Source: Planctomycetota bacterium
GTDB lineage: Bacteria > Planctomycetota > UBA1135 > GCA-002748355
NCBI GenBank assembly: GCA_020638795.1
Contig: JACKHW010000016.1
Coordinates: 1 to 35,159 of the forward strand
DNA: 35,159 bases
Direction of reading: 5' to 3'
In this document: positions 17,567 to 24,921 of the stretch, piece by piece
Layout: each line of letters starts with the position of its first letter
Numbering within the stretch: position 1 is the stretch's first letter
Notes under the pieces: generated by a model
Seen by the model: the letters and a program-made list of their open reading frames with translations, nothing else
Told to the model about the DNA's origin: nothing
Database searches by the model: none
Position numbers and translations under genes: made by a program

Positions 17567-18750
17567 CCAAGCACCATGCCGTGATGATCGTCGGTGGCGG
17601 AACGGCCGGGATCACCGTCGCAGCGCGCTTGCGCGTTGCGCAGCCGGATCTCGACATCGCGATCATCGAGCCGTCGGACAAGCACTACTACCAGCCGATC
17701 TGGACCTTGGTCGGTGGTGGCGTCTTCGATAAGTCGATCTCGGAGCGCGACGAGAAGGACTACATCCCGAGCGGTGTGACGTGGATCCGAGATCGATGCA
17801 GCGCGTTCGATCCCGCCAAGAACGCGGTCGAGCTCGGGAGCGGCGAGCGCGTCACCTACGACTATCTCGTCGTGTGTGCCGGGATCCAGCTCGACTGGAA
17901 GGCGATCGACGGCCTCGAGGGCGCGCTCGGCAGCAATGGCATCTGCAGCAACTACTCGTTCGAGACCGTCGAATCGACGTGGCGTTTCTTGCAGGCGATG
18001 CAGAAGGGGAACGCGGTCTTCACGTTCCCCAAGACGCCGATCAAGTGCGCAGGTGCGCCGCAGAAGATCATGTATCTCGCCGACGACCACCTGCGTCGAC
18101 GCGGTGTGCGCGATCAGTGCAAGGTGATCTATGCGGCCGGTTCGCCGGCGATCTTCGGAGTTGCGCATTATGCCGAGCCACTCAACGCGATCGTCGCGCG
18201 CAAGGGGATCGACACGCACTTCAAGAAGAACCTGATCGCCGTGCGTCCAGGCGAGAAGAAGGCCGTGTTCGAGGATCTCGATGGCGGCCCCGAACTCGTA
18301 CTTGATTACGAGTTGCTCCACGTCGTGCCGCCGCAGAGCGCGCCCGACTTCATCAAGAAGAGTCCGCTCGCGAACACCGATGGCTGGGTCGAGGTCGACG
18401 ACTTCTCGCTGCAACACAAGCGGTTCGACAACGTGTTCTCGCTAGGCGACTGCAGCTCGCTCCCGGCGTCGCGAACCGGTGCCGCGATTCGCAAGCAGGC
18501 GCCCGTCCTCGTCGACAACCTCCTCGCGCGTCGCCGCGGCGAGCCGCTCGAAGCGCGCTATGACGGCTATGCCTCGTGCCCACTCGTGACCGGCTACGGC
18601 AAGCTGATCCTCGCTGAGTTCGGCTACGGCGGGAAGATCATGGAGACCTTCCCGTTCGACCAGCGGCGCGAGCGCTACAGCATGTACGCGCTCAAGGCGT
18701 ACGGATTGCCCGAGCTTTATTGGAACGGAATGCTCCGTGGAAGGCTCTGA
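17563..18750 (+). CDS. sqr: Type II sulfide:quinone oxidoreductase
   Basis: A 395-residue flavoprotein. Start chosen at 17563 (MTKHHAVMIV) because it gives the ATGA overlap and GGGG lies 8 bases upstream; an ATG at 17557 is possible. The FAD-binding motif is IVGGGTAGITVA (residues 9-20). HYYQPIWTLVGGG near residue 41 is typical of SQR. The segment FTFPKTPIKCAGAPQKIMYL (153-172) and GDCSSLPASRTGAAIRKQAP near 295 closely match the mitochondrial/type II SQR group, with the two redox-active cysteines at C162 and C297. The enzyme oxidises sulfide at the membrane surface, passes electrons to quinone, and hands the sulfane sulfur to an acceptor such as glutathione or another thiol. The dioxygenase and rhodanese downstream complete the pathway. 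Confidence 0.95.
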   Translation: MTKHHAVMIVGGGTAGITVAARLRVAQPDLDIAIIEPSDKHYYQPIWTLVGGGVFDKSISERDEKDYIPSGVTWIRDRCSAFDPAKNAVELGSGERVTYDYLVVCAGIQLDWKAIDGLEGALGSNGICSNYSFETVESTWRFLQAMQKGNAVFTFPKTPIKCAGAPQKIMYLADDHLRRRGVRDQCKVIYAAGSPAIFGVAHYAEPLNAIVARKGIDTHFKKNLIAVRPGEKKAVFEDLDGGPELVLDYELLHVVPPQSAPDFIKKSPLANTDGWVEVDDFSLQHKRFDNVFSLGDCSSLPASRTGAAIRKQAPVLVDNLLARRRGEPLEARYDGYASCPLVTGYGKLILAEFGYGGKIMETFPFDQRRERYSMYALKAYGLPELYWNGMLRGRL

Positions 18751-18756
18751 CCTCGC

Positions 18757-19620
18757 ATGAAGATCCAGCACTTCTATGACACTCGCACGGGGACGATCAG
18801 TTATGTCGTCGCCGACGACGCGTCGAAGATCGCCGTCGTGATCGATCCCGTGATGGATTACGACTCCAAGGCGGGACGTATCTTCTTCGAATCTGCCGAG
18901 GAGGTGGCCGCCTGGATCGACGCGGGCGGGTTTCGAGTGCCGTATGCGCTCGACACCCATCCGCACGCAGACCACATGACGGCCATGCCGTTCTTCAAGG
19001 AGCGGTACGGCAGCAAGACCGTGATCGGGCGTGGGTTCGTGCAGGTCCAGGAGAACTTCGCGGACCTCTTCGATCTCGGCCCGGAGTTCCCGCGCGACGG
19101 AAGTCAGTACGACATCCTGCTCGACGACGACGAAGTTCTCGAGGTCGGACCCTTCGACGTGCGCGCGATCTCGACGCCCGGGCACACGCCGGCGAGCATG
19201 AGCTTCGTGATCGGCGATGCGGTCTTCGTGGGAGACCTGCTCTTCCAGCCCGATTCGGGAACGGCTCGATGCGACTTCCCGGGTGGTTCCTCGGCGGAGA
19301 TCTACGACTCCATCCAGCGCATCTACGCGCTGCCGTCGGCGACGCGCGTGTTCACGCTCCACGACTATCAGCCGGGCGGGCGACCGCTCGCATTCGAGAG
19401 CACGGTCGACGAGCAGCGGCGCTCCAACGTGCATCTGCGTGACGGCGTCTCGAAAGAAGCGTTCGTCAAGCTCCGCAATACGCTCGAGGCCGGCAAGCCC
19501 GCGCCCAACCTCATCCTTCCGGCATTGCAGGTCAACCTGCGCGGCGGCCATCTCCCGGAGCCGGCATCGAACGGCATTCGCTACCTCAAGATCCCTCTCA
19601 ATCAGTTCGGCGGGGCATGA
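18757..19620 (+). CDS. Persulfide dioxygenase (ETHE1/Blh-type metallo-beta-lactamase fold)
   Basis: A 287-residue metallo-beta-lactamase-fold protein beginning 6 bases after the SQR stop. Metal ligands are visible: THPHADHM gives H68, H70, D72 and H73, PGHTPASM gives H143, FVGDLLF gives D160 and TLHDYQ gives H202. The sequence TARCDFPGG after D160 is characteristic of the persulfide dioxygenase group (ETHE1, PDO, Blh), which uses a mononuclear iron to convert glutathione persulfide to sulfite. It carries an extended C-terminus after residue 210, as Blh-type members do. Placement directly between SQR and rhodanese strongly supports sulfur rather than glyoxalase II activity. Thiol acceptor in this organism is unknown. 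Confidence 0.93.
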   Translation: MKIQHFYDTRTGTISYVVADDASKIAVVIDPVMDYDSKAGRIFFESAEEVAAWIDAGGFRVPYALDTHPHADHMTAMPFFKERYGSKTVIGRGFVQVQENFADLFDLGPEFPRDGSQYDILLDDDEVLEVGPFDVRAISTPGHTPASMSFVIGDAVFVGDLLFQPDSGTARCDFPGGSSAEIYDSIQRIYALPSATRVFTLHDYQPGGRPLAFESTVDEQRRSNVHLRDGVSKEAFVKLRNTLEAGKPAPNLILPALQVNLRGGHLPEPASNGIRYLKIPLNQFGGA

Positions 19621-19952
19621 GCGCACGAGTGACGCGAACGACGGCGGTCGAGGCGATTCGGCACGTCGAGGACCGGGGCGCGCGCGTCATCATCGACGTC
19701 CGCTCGAAGATCGAGTTCGAGGAGGAGTGCATCGAGGGTTCGTGCCACATCCCGCTCGAAGAGCTCGTGCGCCGCATCGACGAGATCCTCGCGATCGAGG
19801 GTGCGCGGTTGATCCTGTGTCGATCGGGGAAGCGTGCGGAGTTCGCGCGGCAGGAGCTCGAACGGCTCGGTGTGAGCGATCTGCTCGTCGTCGATGGCGG
19901 GATCCTCGCGTATCGCCTCGGAGGCGGTGAGACGCTGCGCGGCGATCGCTGA
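19617..19952 (+). CDS. Single-domain rhodanese (sulfurtransferase)
   Basis: A 111-residue rhodanese domain. VIIDVRSKIEFEEECIEGSC is the first conserved stretch, followed by HIPLEEL, the active-site loop CRSGKRA with catalytic C68 (residues 68-74), and the closing strand VVDGGILAYRLGGGET. The basic loop CRSGKR suits anionic sulfur acceptors such as sulfite or thiosulfate. The ATG overlaps the dioxygenase stop by 4 bases. In the predicted pathway it would transfer sulfane sulfur to sulfite to give thiosulfate, or move persulfide to acceptor proteins. It is the last gene of the operon. A weak 6-bp hairpin at 19972-19985 (CGCGTC/GACGCG) follows. Confidence 0.93.
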   Translation: MSARVTRTTAVEAIRHVEDRGARVIIDVRSKIEFEEECIEGSCHIPLEELVRRIDEILAIEGARLILCRSGKRAEFARQELERLGVSDLLVVDGGILAYRLGGGETLRGDR

Positions 19953-20053
19953 TCCTGGCCACACCGCGCGGCGCGTCACGACGCGGCCCGCATGCGGCGG
20001 ATTTCCGCGCAAAGGCGGTTCCGGACCGGTGCCGTCTGGCCCAAGATTCGCGC

Positions 20054-20875
20054 ATGACCGCGCCGAACGACGACTGGGCCGTACCGCGCGAGGAGGCTGT
20101 CCCGCGCCTCCTCGACATGCACGGCGGGAGGATCTACGGCCTGGCTCGTCGGCTCTGCGGCAATCCCGAGGAAGCCGACGACCTCGTCCAAGAGGTCTTC
20201 CTCCAAGCGTGGCGCAAGTGGCACCAGTTCCGCGGCGATGCCGATCCTCGGATCTGGCTCTTCACGATCGCGCGCCATGCCTGCCAGCGCATGCATCGCA
20301 AGCGCTCCGGTGAACCCGACCGTCTGGACTCGCTCGACGAGCTATTGCCGTTCGGCCAGCCACGCATCGCGGTAATTCCATCGGACGTCGACGAGTTGGA
20401 TCAGCACGTGCGACGCGATCAGCAAGAACTCGTCGGGCGCGCGATCACGACGCTGCCGCCCGACTTCCGCATGGCGCTCATCCTCAAGGACATCGTCGGC
20501 TTCTCGGTCGAAGAGGTCTCCGAGATCCTCGGCATCCCTCAGAACACTGTGAAGACTCGCGTCCACCGCGCACGCCTCAAGGTCCGCGATGCCCTCGCGG
20601 ATGGCCTACCCAAGCGCGAGCTCCCCGAACCCGCCTACAGCAAGCAAGTCTGCCTCGACCTCCTGGACGCCAAACAAGAAGCGCTCGACCGCGGCACGCA
20701 AATGCCGAACGCCGACGAGATCATCTGCGAGCGTTGCCTCGCGGTGTTCGCGACGTTGGACCTGTCGACCGACGTGTGCCGTGCGCTGCGTGCGCATGAT
20801 GTGATCCCCGCCGAGCTGCGACAGAAGTTGGAGGCCGCGCTCCACGACGATGTGGGGGCTGCCGAGGGCGATTGA
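20054..20875 (+). CDS. ECF sigma factor with Cys-containing C-terminal extension
   Basis: A 273-residue sigma-70 family protein, about 80 residues longer than a minimal ECF factor. Sigma-2 lies at about 24-85 (CGNPEEADDLVQEVFLQAWR, then DPRIWLFTIARHACQRMHRK). Sigma-4 lies at about 125-185 (ITTLPPDFRMALILKDIVGF, SVEEVSEILGIPQNTVKTRV, HRARLKVRDAL). Residues 190-273 form an extension with cysteines at 200, 225, 228 and 242, including CERC, which resembles a zinc-binding module of the anti-sigma (ZAS-like) type fused to the sigma factor. No separate anti-sigma gene is adjacent; the only small neighbour is a 74-residue membrane protein. The extension may therefore regulate the factor in cis through metal or redox state. 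Target promoters are not identifiable here. Confidence 0.93.
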   Translation: MTAPNDDWAVPREEAVPRLLDMHGGRIYGLARRLCGNPEEADDLVQEVFLQAWRKWHQFRGDADPRIWLFTIARHACQRMHRKRSGEPDRLDSLDELLPFGQPRIAVIPSDVDELDQHVRRDQQELVGRAITTLPPDFRMALILKDIVGFSVEEVSEILGIPQNTVKTRVHRARLKVRDALADGLPKRELPEPAYSKQVCLDLLDAKQEALDRGTQMPNADEIICERCLAVFATLDLSTDVCRALRAHDVIPAELRQKLEAALHDDVGAAEGD

Positions 20876-20908
20876 TCGTGTCTCGCGAATCTGTCGGACT
20901 GCATCCAT

Positions 20909-20938
20909 CCAAGCGTCGAATGTTGACGCGAGGCTTGG
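20909..20938 (+). terminator. Bulged hairpin after the sigma factor gene
   Basis: CCAAGC (20909-20914) pairs with GCTTGG (20933-20938), and an inner GTC/GAC stem closes a 7-base loop with a bulge on the right arm. TTGT follows. Possible termination site for the sigma factor transcript; the bulge and short T-stretch keep confidence low. Confidence 0.3.
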
Positions 20939-21002
20939 TTGTGGCGTCGTCAGCAGGCATCAAACGAGACGGTCTCGACATGGTGGACGTCCAGGGATGA
21001 GA

Positions 21003-21227
21003 ATGCGTTGGCGTTTTTGGGTCGAACTCGGGCTGACTTGCTTGGTGCTGTCATACGGCGTGCTGTTGTGGTGGGTCGCCTATCGCGCTGCAGATTTCTC
21101 ATCGCCACGCGGCTTGTTCGTGACGCGCGGAGATTGGAACGTCGTCTTGTGGCTTGTCTTGAACGTGGCTGCGTGTGCATGCTTTGTTAGAGCGCTCATG
21201 AACAGTAGCCATGGGAGGCGTCATTGA
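21003..21227 (+). CDS. Small two-helix membrane protein
   Basis: A 74-residue protein with two hydrophobic segments: WVELGLTCLVLSYGVLLWWV near residues 7-26 and VVLWLVLNVAACACFVRAL near 45-63, joined by a short polar loop (AADFSSPRGLFVTRGD). AGGGA five bases upstream favours the ATG at 21003; an in-frame ATG lies at 20997. It follows the ECF sigma factor gene on the same strand after 127 bases and a possible terminator, so co-transcription is doubtful. I recognise no family. It might be a membrane partner of the sigma factor, but that is only proximity. Confidence 0.5.
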   Translation: MRWRFWVELGLTCLVLSYGVLLWWVAYRAADFSSPRGLFVTRGDWNVVLWLVLNVAACACFVRALMNSSHGRRH

Positions 21228-21478
21228 GACGGTCGCGAATTTCGAAAGGCGGCAGTAAGTGATTTCGCCAGCTTGGAGCGACAGCCCTCCGGTCGAAGCT
21301 TCGCCGTCTTCTTAGTACTGGATCGACCGTCATCATAAAAACTCTTCAATCCGTTCTTGTCCGGAGCCGCGGCCTTTTGCTTTGGGGGCCCACATTGCGC
21401 AATGCATGTTTCAGGCATTAACCCTGATCTCGGTCGCCATTGGCCCGCCTGTCATTACGATTCGCCAACCACATGCTG
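21228..21478. other. AT-richer non-coding scar
   Basis: This 250-base stretch is clearly poorer in GC than its surroundings (26 of 60 bases, 43%, over 21301-21360 by hand count) and has no recognisable gene. A 65-codon reverse-strand frame at 21221-21418 exists but lacks any family signature. It sits between resident genes and the recombinase remnant, so I read it as leftover DNA of a former mobile element. No inverted repeat or target duplication could be paired with confidence. Confidence 0.5.
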
Positions 21479-22033
21479 CTATCGTCCGAAATCTAAATGC
21501 CAATAGCATTTCACGATGTTCCGTGTCACGGTCGGGTTGCGTGCATCGTAGAGCTTCGTCGTCCTCGGGTCAGCGTGTCCGAGGAAGTTCTGCAACGTCG
21601 GCGAGTTCGACGTCTCGCTCGAGGAGGTTCGTTGCCGTTGCTTTCCGGCATGAGTGGCATGAGAAAGTCGTCGGGAGCGCGGCTGCCTCCAGGCGCCGGT
21701 TGAACATCCGGAGGATGTCGTCTCCCGTCATGCCGTGATCCTGCAGCACCTGAGTCCGGCCTCGAGCCGTGCGGAAGATGGGTTCCCCGGACTGATGCAC
21801 CGGCGGCGCAATCTCGAGGTAGGCGTGCATGTATCGCTCGAGGTCTTCACGGCACGGAATCGTCCGCTGCCAGCCGCCGGTCTCGTCGAATTCGAAGTCG
21901 CGCTGCCGTCCGTCCGTGTGGAAGTCCTGCCGGCGGAGCTCTGCGACGGCGCCGCGTCGAGCGGCCGTGTAGAGCAGCGTCGCAATCAGCCGTCCTTTCT
22001 CATGCGCAAAGCGCGAGCGCGGAACGTCGTTCG
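21479..22033 (-). pseudogene. Truncated, frameshifted tyrosine recombinase (phage-type integrase)
   Basis: Reading the reverse strand from about 22033, one frame encodes the C-terminal catalytic part of a tyrosine recombinase: RLIATLLYTAARRGAVAELR (box I Arg), then FETGGW-like and PCREDLERYMHAYLEIAPP, EPIFRTARGR, and HSCRKATATNLL (the HxxR motif). At about 21594 the frame breaks. Removing one base from the AA at 21594-21595 restores DVQNFLGHADPRTTKLYDAR, which carries the third His and the catalytic Tyr, and the frame then ends at TAG 21479-21481. The N-terminal arm-binding and core-binding domains are absent, because the sequence upstream is the DUF155 gene. Both lesions point to a dead gene, although a single sequencing error could explain the frameshift but not the truncation. 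Confidence 0.82.
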
Positions 22034-22042
22034 AATCGAGCC

Positions 22043-22876
22043 CTACGCATGCAGCCCGGCGAGCGCGAAGCCGATCTCGATCACGATCAGGATCACGATC
22101 GCCCATTCGAGCGCGTTCGAACGGCGCCCATGCCACAGGTCGATCGCGGTCTGCGTGACGTGCTCCGCGGCGGCCAGTTTGTGGAGGATCGCGTCGTGGC
22201 GTTGGCGGAGTTCGAGATTGGCGAACAGCTCGTCGTAGAGCTGCGCGACACGCGGGTTCTCCCAAGTGGCTTCGGGGCGGTCGACGAGGAAGAACGAGCG
22301 GGCTAGCTCGAGGCGGTCGGCGAACACCGAGCCGACGCGTTCGACGAGGGACTTCGTCGATCGAGGGAGTCGGCCGTGTTGGGCGAGTTCTCGGGAGAGA
22401 GCGAGGGTGCGGTCGATGATCGAGTCTGCGGCGAGTTCGTAGCGTTCGAGGGCGGCGGACTGTGCGAGGAGCAAGGCGACGGCAGAGACGAGTTCGTTGC
22501 GCCGTTCGGGGATCACGACCCGATCCCATCCGACGCGGGCGCTGACCTCGGCGCGTTCGGGGTCGACGATGAGCGTGTACGTCTCCTCGGTGCCGCCCAA
22601 GAAGCAGCGCGCGGTCGACGTCTCGATCGCTTGTTTCAGTGCAGGCGAATAGTGGTCGATGCCCTCGCACACCGCGGCGCCGCAGGCGAAGAGGTGGAGC
22701 ACGGCGACCGGGTCGTCGAGGTCGTCCAAGGCGAAGGTCGCGCCGTAGCTGTAGCGACGCAGCTCGTGCCAATCCGAGCGCGGCTCGAGCGTCGACAGGT
22801 CGATGCGTCCATCGAGCGCGATCGTCGTGATCGGCCAGGTCGATGGGTCCGGATCTCCGGTCGGGGAAGCGAACAT
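22043..22876 (-). CDS. DUF155 (RMD1/YagE family) protein with C-terminal membrane helix
   Basis: A 277-residue protein preceded by AAGGAGAG. Family marks are the segment FFLVDRPEATWENPRVAQLY near residue 195, LYDELFANLELRQRHDAIL with LHKLAAAEHVT, and the closing LEWAIVILIVIEIGFALAG, a single C-terminal membrane helix. Eukaryotic RMD1 relatives are mitochondrial membrane proteins linked to translation organisation; bacterial members have no assigned activity. The gene begins 9 bases after the amidohydrolase-like gene and is the last gene of the cluster. Its final codons abut the recombinase scar, which may have replaced whatever once lay downstream. A tail-anchored adaptor for the neighbouring enzymes is possible but unproven. 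Confidence 0.82.
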   Translation of the reverse strand: MFASPTGDPDPSTWPITTIALDGRIDLSTLEPRSDWHELRRYSYGATFALDDLDDPVAVLHLFACGAAVCEGIDHYSPALKQAIETSTARCFLGGTEETYTLIVDPERAEVSARVGWDRVVIPERRNELVSAVALLLAQSAALERYELAADSIIDRTLALSRELAQHGRLPRSTKSLVERVGSVFADRLELARSFFLVDRPEATWENPRVAQLYDELFANLELRQRHDAILHKLAAAEHVTQTAIDLWHGRRSNALEWAIVILIVIEIGFALAGLHA

Positions 22877-22885
22877 CTCTCCTTC

Positions 22886-23656
22886 TTATCGACTTCTCCG
22901 CGTCGTTGCTGGAGCCCTGAGCCCGTGCTGGCGGTAGGTCTCCAAGCTGTCGCGCAGGGCGCCGATGAGCTGGCGTTGCAGTCGCACCCACGGTTCTTGC
23001 TGACCGAGCGGGAAGCGCTGATTGACCTCGAGCTCGATCCCGAGATAACGGCCTGCCGCAAAGCGCGTCCGCAGATGTCGCGTCAATCCGTCCGAAGTGC
23101 CGCGATAGGGGTAGTTCTTCCGTATCCGTAGCGCGGGGTCGATCGCAGCGAGGATGCGCGCGTAACAGCCTGCGAACTCGCGTTCGGCCGTGCGACTCGG
23201 GTCGTAGAGCAGGCCGATGTCGGCGCGGCGTTCGTCGCCATTCAGATTGGGTGTGAAGCTATGAACGCTCCAGTGCAGCACGACATCCGCCGTTTCCAGC
23301 ATCGAGACGACAGCGCCTTCGACGGCTTCGCGGTGCGGTCGCCAATGTTCTTCGACGATGCGTTCCCGTTCGTGAGCGGGCAACTCGCGCGACCACGCCG
23401 AGAACAGCGACTTCGATGTGTGGCTGCGATTCGTGTCGACGAGCAGGCGACTCACACGCGTCGCGAAGAGCGGTGCATCGAGATCCTTCGCGAACCGTCG
23501 CGCGAGTTCGAGCGCTCCGATGTCCGAACCACGATGGGTCGCGAGCGCGTCTCGAGCGCTCGCGAACGCGTCCTCGAAGCGCTTCGGAACGAGCCGGCTC
23601 GCGTGTTCGCACGAGACGATCACGGCGATCGTCTCGCCGTCGCGACGCTGCATCAT
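22886..23656 (-). CDS. N-formylglutamate amidohydrolase family protein
   Basis: A 256-residue protein starting at ATG 23656, which overlaps the upstream stop by 4 bases. Family motifs appear in order: IVSCEHASRLVPKRF (metal-ligand Glu/His), THRGSDIGALELARRFA, RLLVDTNRSHTSKSLF, VLHWSVHSFTPNLNG, RADIGLLYDPSRTAEREF, then NYPYRGTSDGLTRHLRTRF and YLGIELEVNQRF. The fold is related to zinc carboxypeptidases, and known members remove an N-formyl group from glutamate in histidine breakdown. No hut genes are nearby, and the partners are amide-forming ligases. It more likely trims or deacylates a Glu-containing peptide made by the cluster. Substrate is inference. Confidence 0.9.
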   Translation of the reverse strand: MMQRRDGETIAVIVSCEHASRLVPKRFEDAFASARDALATHRGSDIGALELARRFAKDLDAPLFATRVSRLLVDTNRSHTSKSLFSAWSRELPAHERERIVEEHWRPHREAVEGAVVSMLETADVVLHWSVHSFTPNLNGDERRADIGLLYDPSRTAEREFAGCYARILAAIDPALRIRKNYPYRGTSDGLTRHLRTRFAAGRYLGIELEVNQRFPLGQQEPWVRLQRQLIGALRDSLETYRQHGLRAPATTRRSR

Positions 23657-24921
23657 GGACAGAACGACTCGTCGTGGATCAACGCGTCGCAGATCCTGCG
23701 ATACGTATCCGCGAGGAGCGATCGATCCAGCGCGGCGTCGTCCGAGACCGGTGTGCCGAGTGCGCGCAGCAGCCGCTCCGCAAGCGTGCCTTGTTGCAGG
23801 ATGACTTCGATCGGCGCTTCGAGTTCGCTCGGTCCATCGAAATGTCGGTGCGCGATGAGCGACCACACGTCTCCGGCTGTCGCCAGCTTGCGATCGCCGA
23901 ACGACTCCGCGATGCACGATTCGAGGGCGGCGGCGGGGCCGGCCGCGATACAACGCTCGAACTGTGCGAGGAGAGGCGCCTGCGGCACCCGTCGCTGCGC
24001 GTCGTGGGTCGACGACACGGCGTCGGTCAGCATGCGGACCGCCGAGCTCACCAACGCGGCGACTCCGACGTCGGCACGGTTGCATTCCTGAGCGTCGATG
24101 AGGCGGACTTCGATCGCCATCCGGTCGAAGCGCGCGATCGCGCCGCGGGCATTGGTCCATTCGCGCCCCTGCATCTCCGCGGACGCGCCGATCTCGCGCA
24201 GCTCGACGGCGACGGGGGCGAGCACCTCGGCGTGGTAGCGCTCGGGCTCGAAGATCGGCTCGACGATGATCTCGCCTGCCATCGACGGCGTGCGTGCCGC
24301 GTTGGTCCGATAGTGGTCGAGGCGGTTGTCGAGTCGCCCCGTGGCTCTGCCTTCGACGATCGGCGAACTCGCGGAGAGAGCGGGGATCAACGGCAGGACG
24401 ATGCGAATCGCGGCGAGCAATCGCGAGAATTCCTCGTCCGTCGCGAACGGCAGATTGAGGTGCACGCTCTGCAGGTTGGACCAACCGTGACGGTGACAAT
24501 CGTAGAGCCGGTCGTATTCGAGGTAGTAGACACTGGATTCGTGCGGCCAGATGCGCGTCTCCGTGCGTGGGTTCATCCACGGATGCATCGCGGTTGGCAT
24601 CAAGCGGGCGTCGTGCTGACTGCAAAGGCCCGCCAAGCGCCTCGTGCTCCGCGTGAACTCCTCGGCGACTCCAGCGAGCGAGGCGACCGGTTGTGCGTTC
24701 TTGAGTTCGACGACGTGGCCGACGAGTTCGTTGGACCAGCCGATCGAGCCGTCTTCGATGTCCTCGATGCCCGTCGCTACGGAGCCGGGAGTGTCTTCCT
24801 CCGCAGCCTCCTGCAGCACGGAGTCGACGATCGGCCGCACGTCGAGCGTCGCCGCATCGACGATCATGCGTTCGATCTCGAGTCCGAAGACTTCGAACAA
24901 ATGGAACGGCGTATTGCTCAA
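23653..24921 (-). CDS. GCS2-type carboxylate-amine ligase (glutamate-cysteine ligase-like)
   Basis: A 422-residue protein with a TTG start at 24921: GGAGG lies six bases upstream and the start overlaps the ATP-grasp stop by 4 bases. GCS2/YbdK features: FEVFGLEIERMIVD with paired acidic metal ligands, ARLMPTAMHPWMNPRTETRI, HGWSNLQSVHLNLPF where YbdK has its HVHV strand, LPLIPALSASSPIVEGRATG with LDNRLDHYRTNA, and the late segment EWTNARGAIARFDRMAIEVR followed by LIDAQECNRADV. These enzymes use ATP to join the carboxyl of glutamate or a related acid to an amine. The last segment is typical of copies paired with RimK-like ligases rather than of glutathione biosynthesis. Substrate unknown. Confidence 0.88.
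   Translation of the reverse strand: MSNTPFHLFEVFGLEIERMIVDAATLDVRPIVDSVLQEAAEEDTPGSVATGIEDIEDGSIGWSNELVGHVVELKNAQPVASLAGVAEEFTRSTRRLAGLCSQHDARLMPTAMHPWMNPRTETRIWPHESSVYYLEYDRLYDCHRHGWSNLQSVHLNLPFATDEEFSRLLAAIRIVLPLIPALSASSPIVEGRATGRLDNRLDHYRTNAARTPSMAGEIIVEPIFEPERYHAEVLAPVAVELREIGASAEMQGREWTNARGAIARFDRMAIEVRLIDAQECNRADVGVAALVSSAVRMLTDAVSSTHDAQRRVPQAPLLAQFERCIAAGPAAALESCIAESFGDRKLATAGDVWSLIAHRHFDGPSELEAPIEVILQQGTLAERLLRALGTPVSDDAALDRSLLADTYRRICDALIHDESFCP

Noticed and set aside
21570..22991. 473-codon minus-strand frame spanning DUF155 and the recombinase
   Set aside because: The N-terminal two thirds are an out-of-frame reading of DUF155. Only the C-terminal part is genuine and belongs to the broken recombinase, so this is not a fusion protein.
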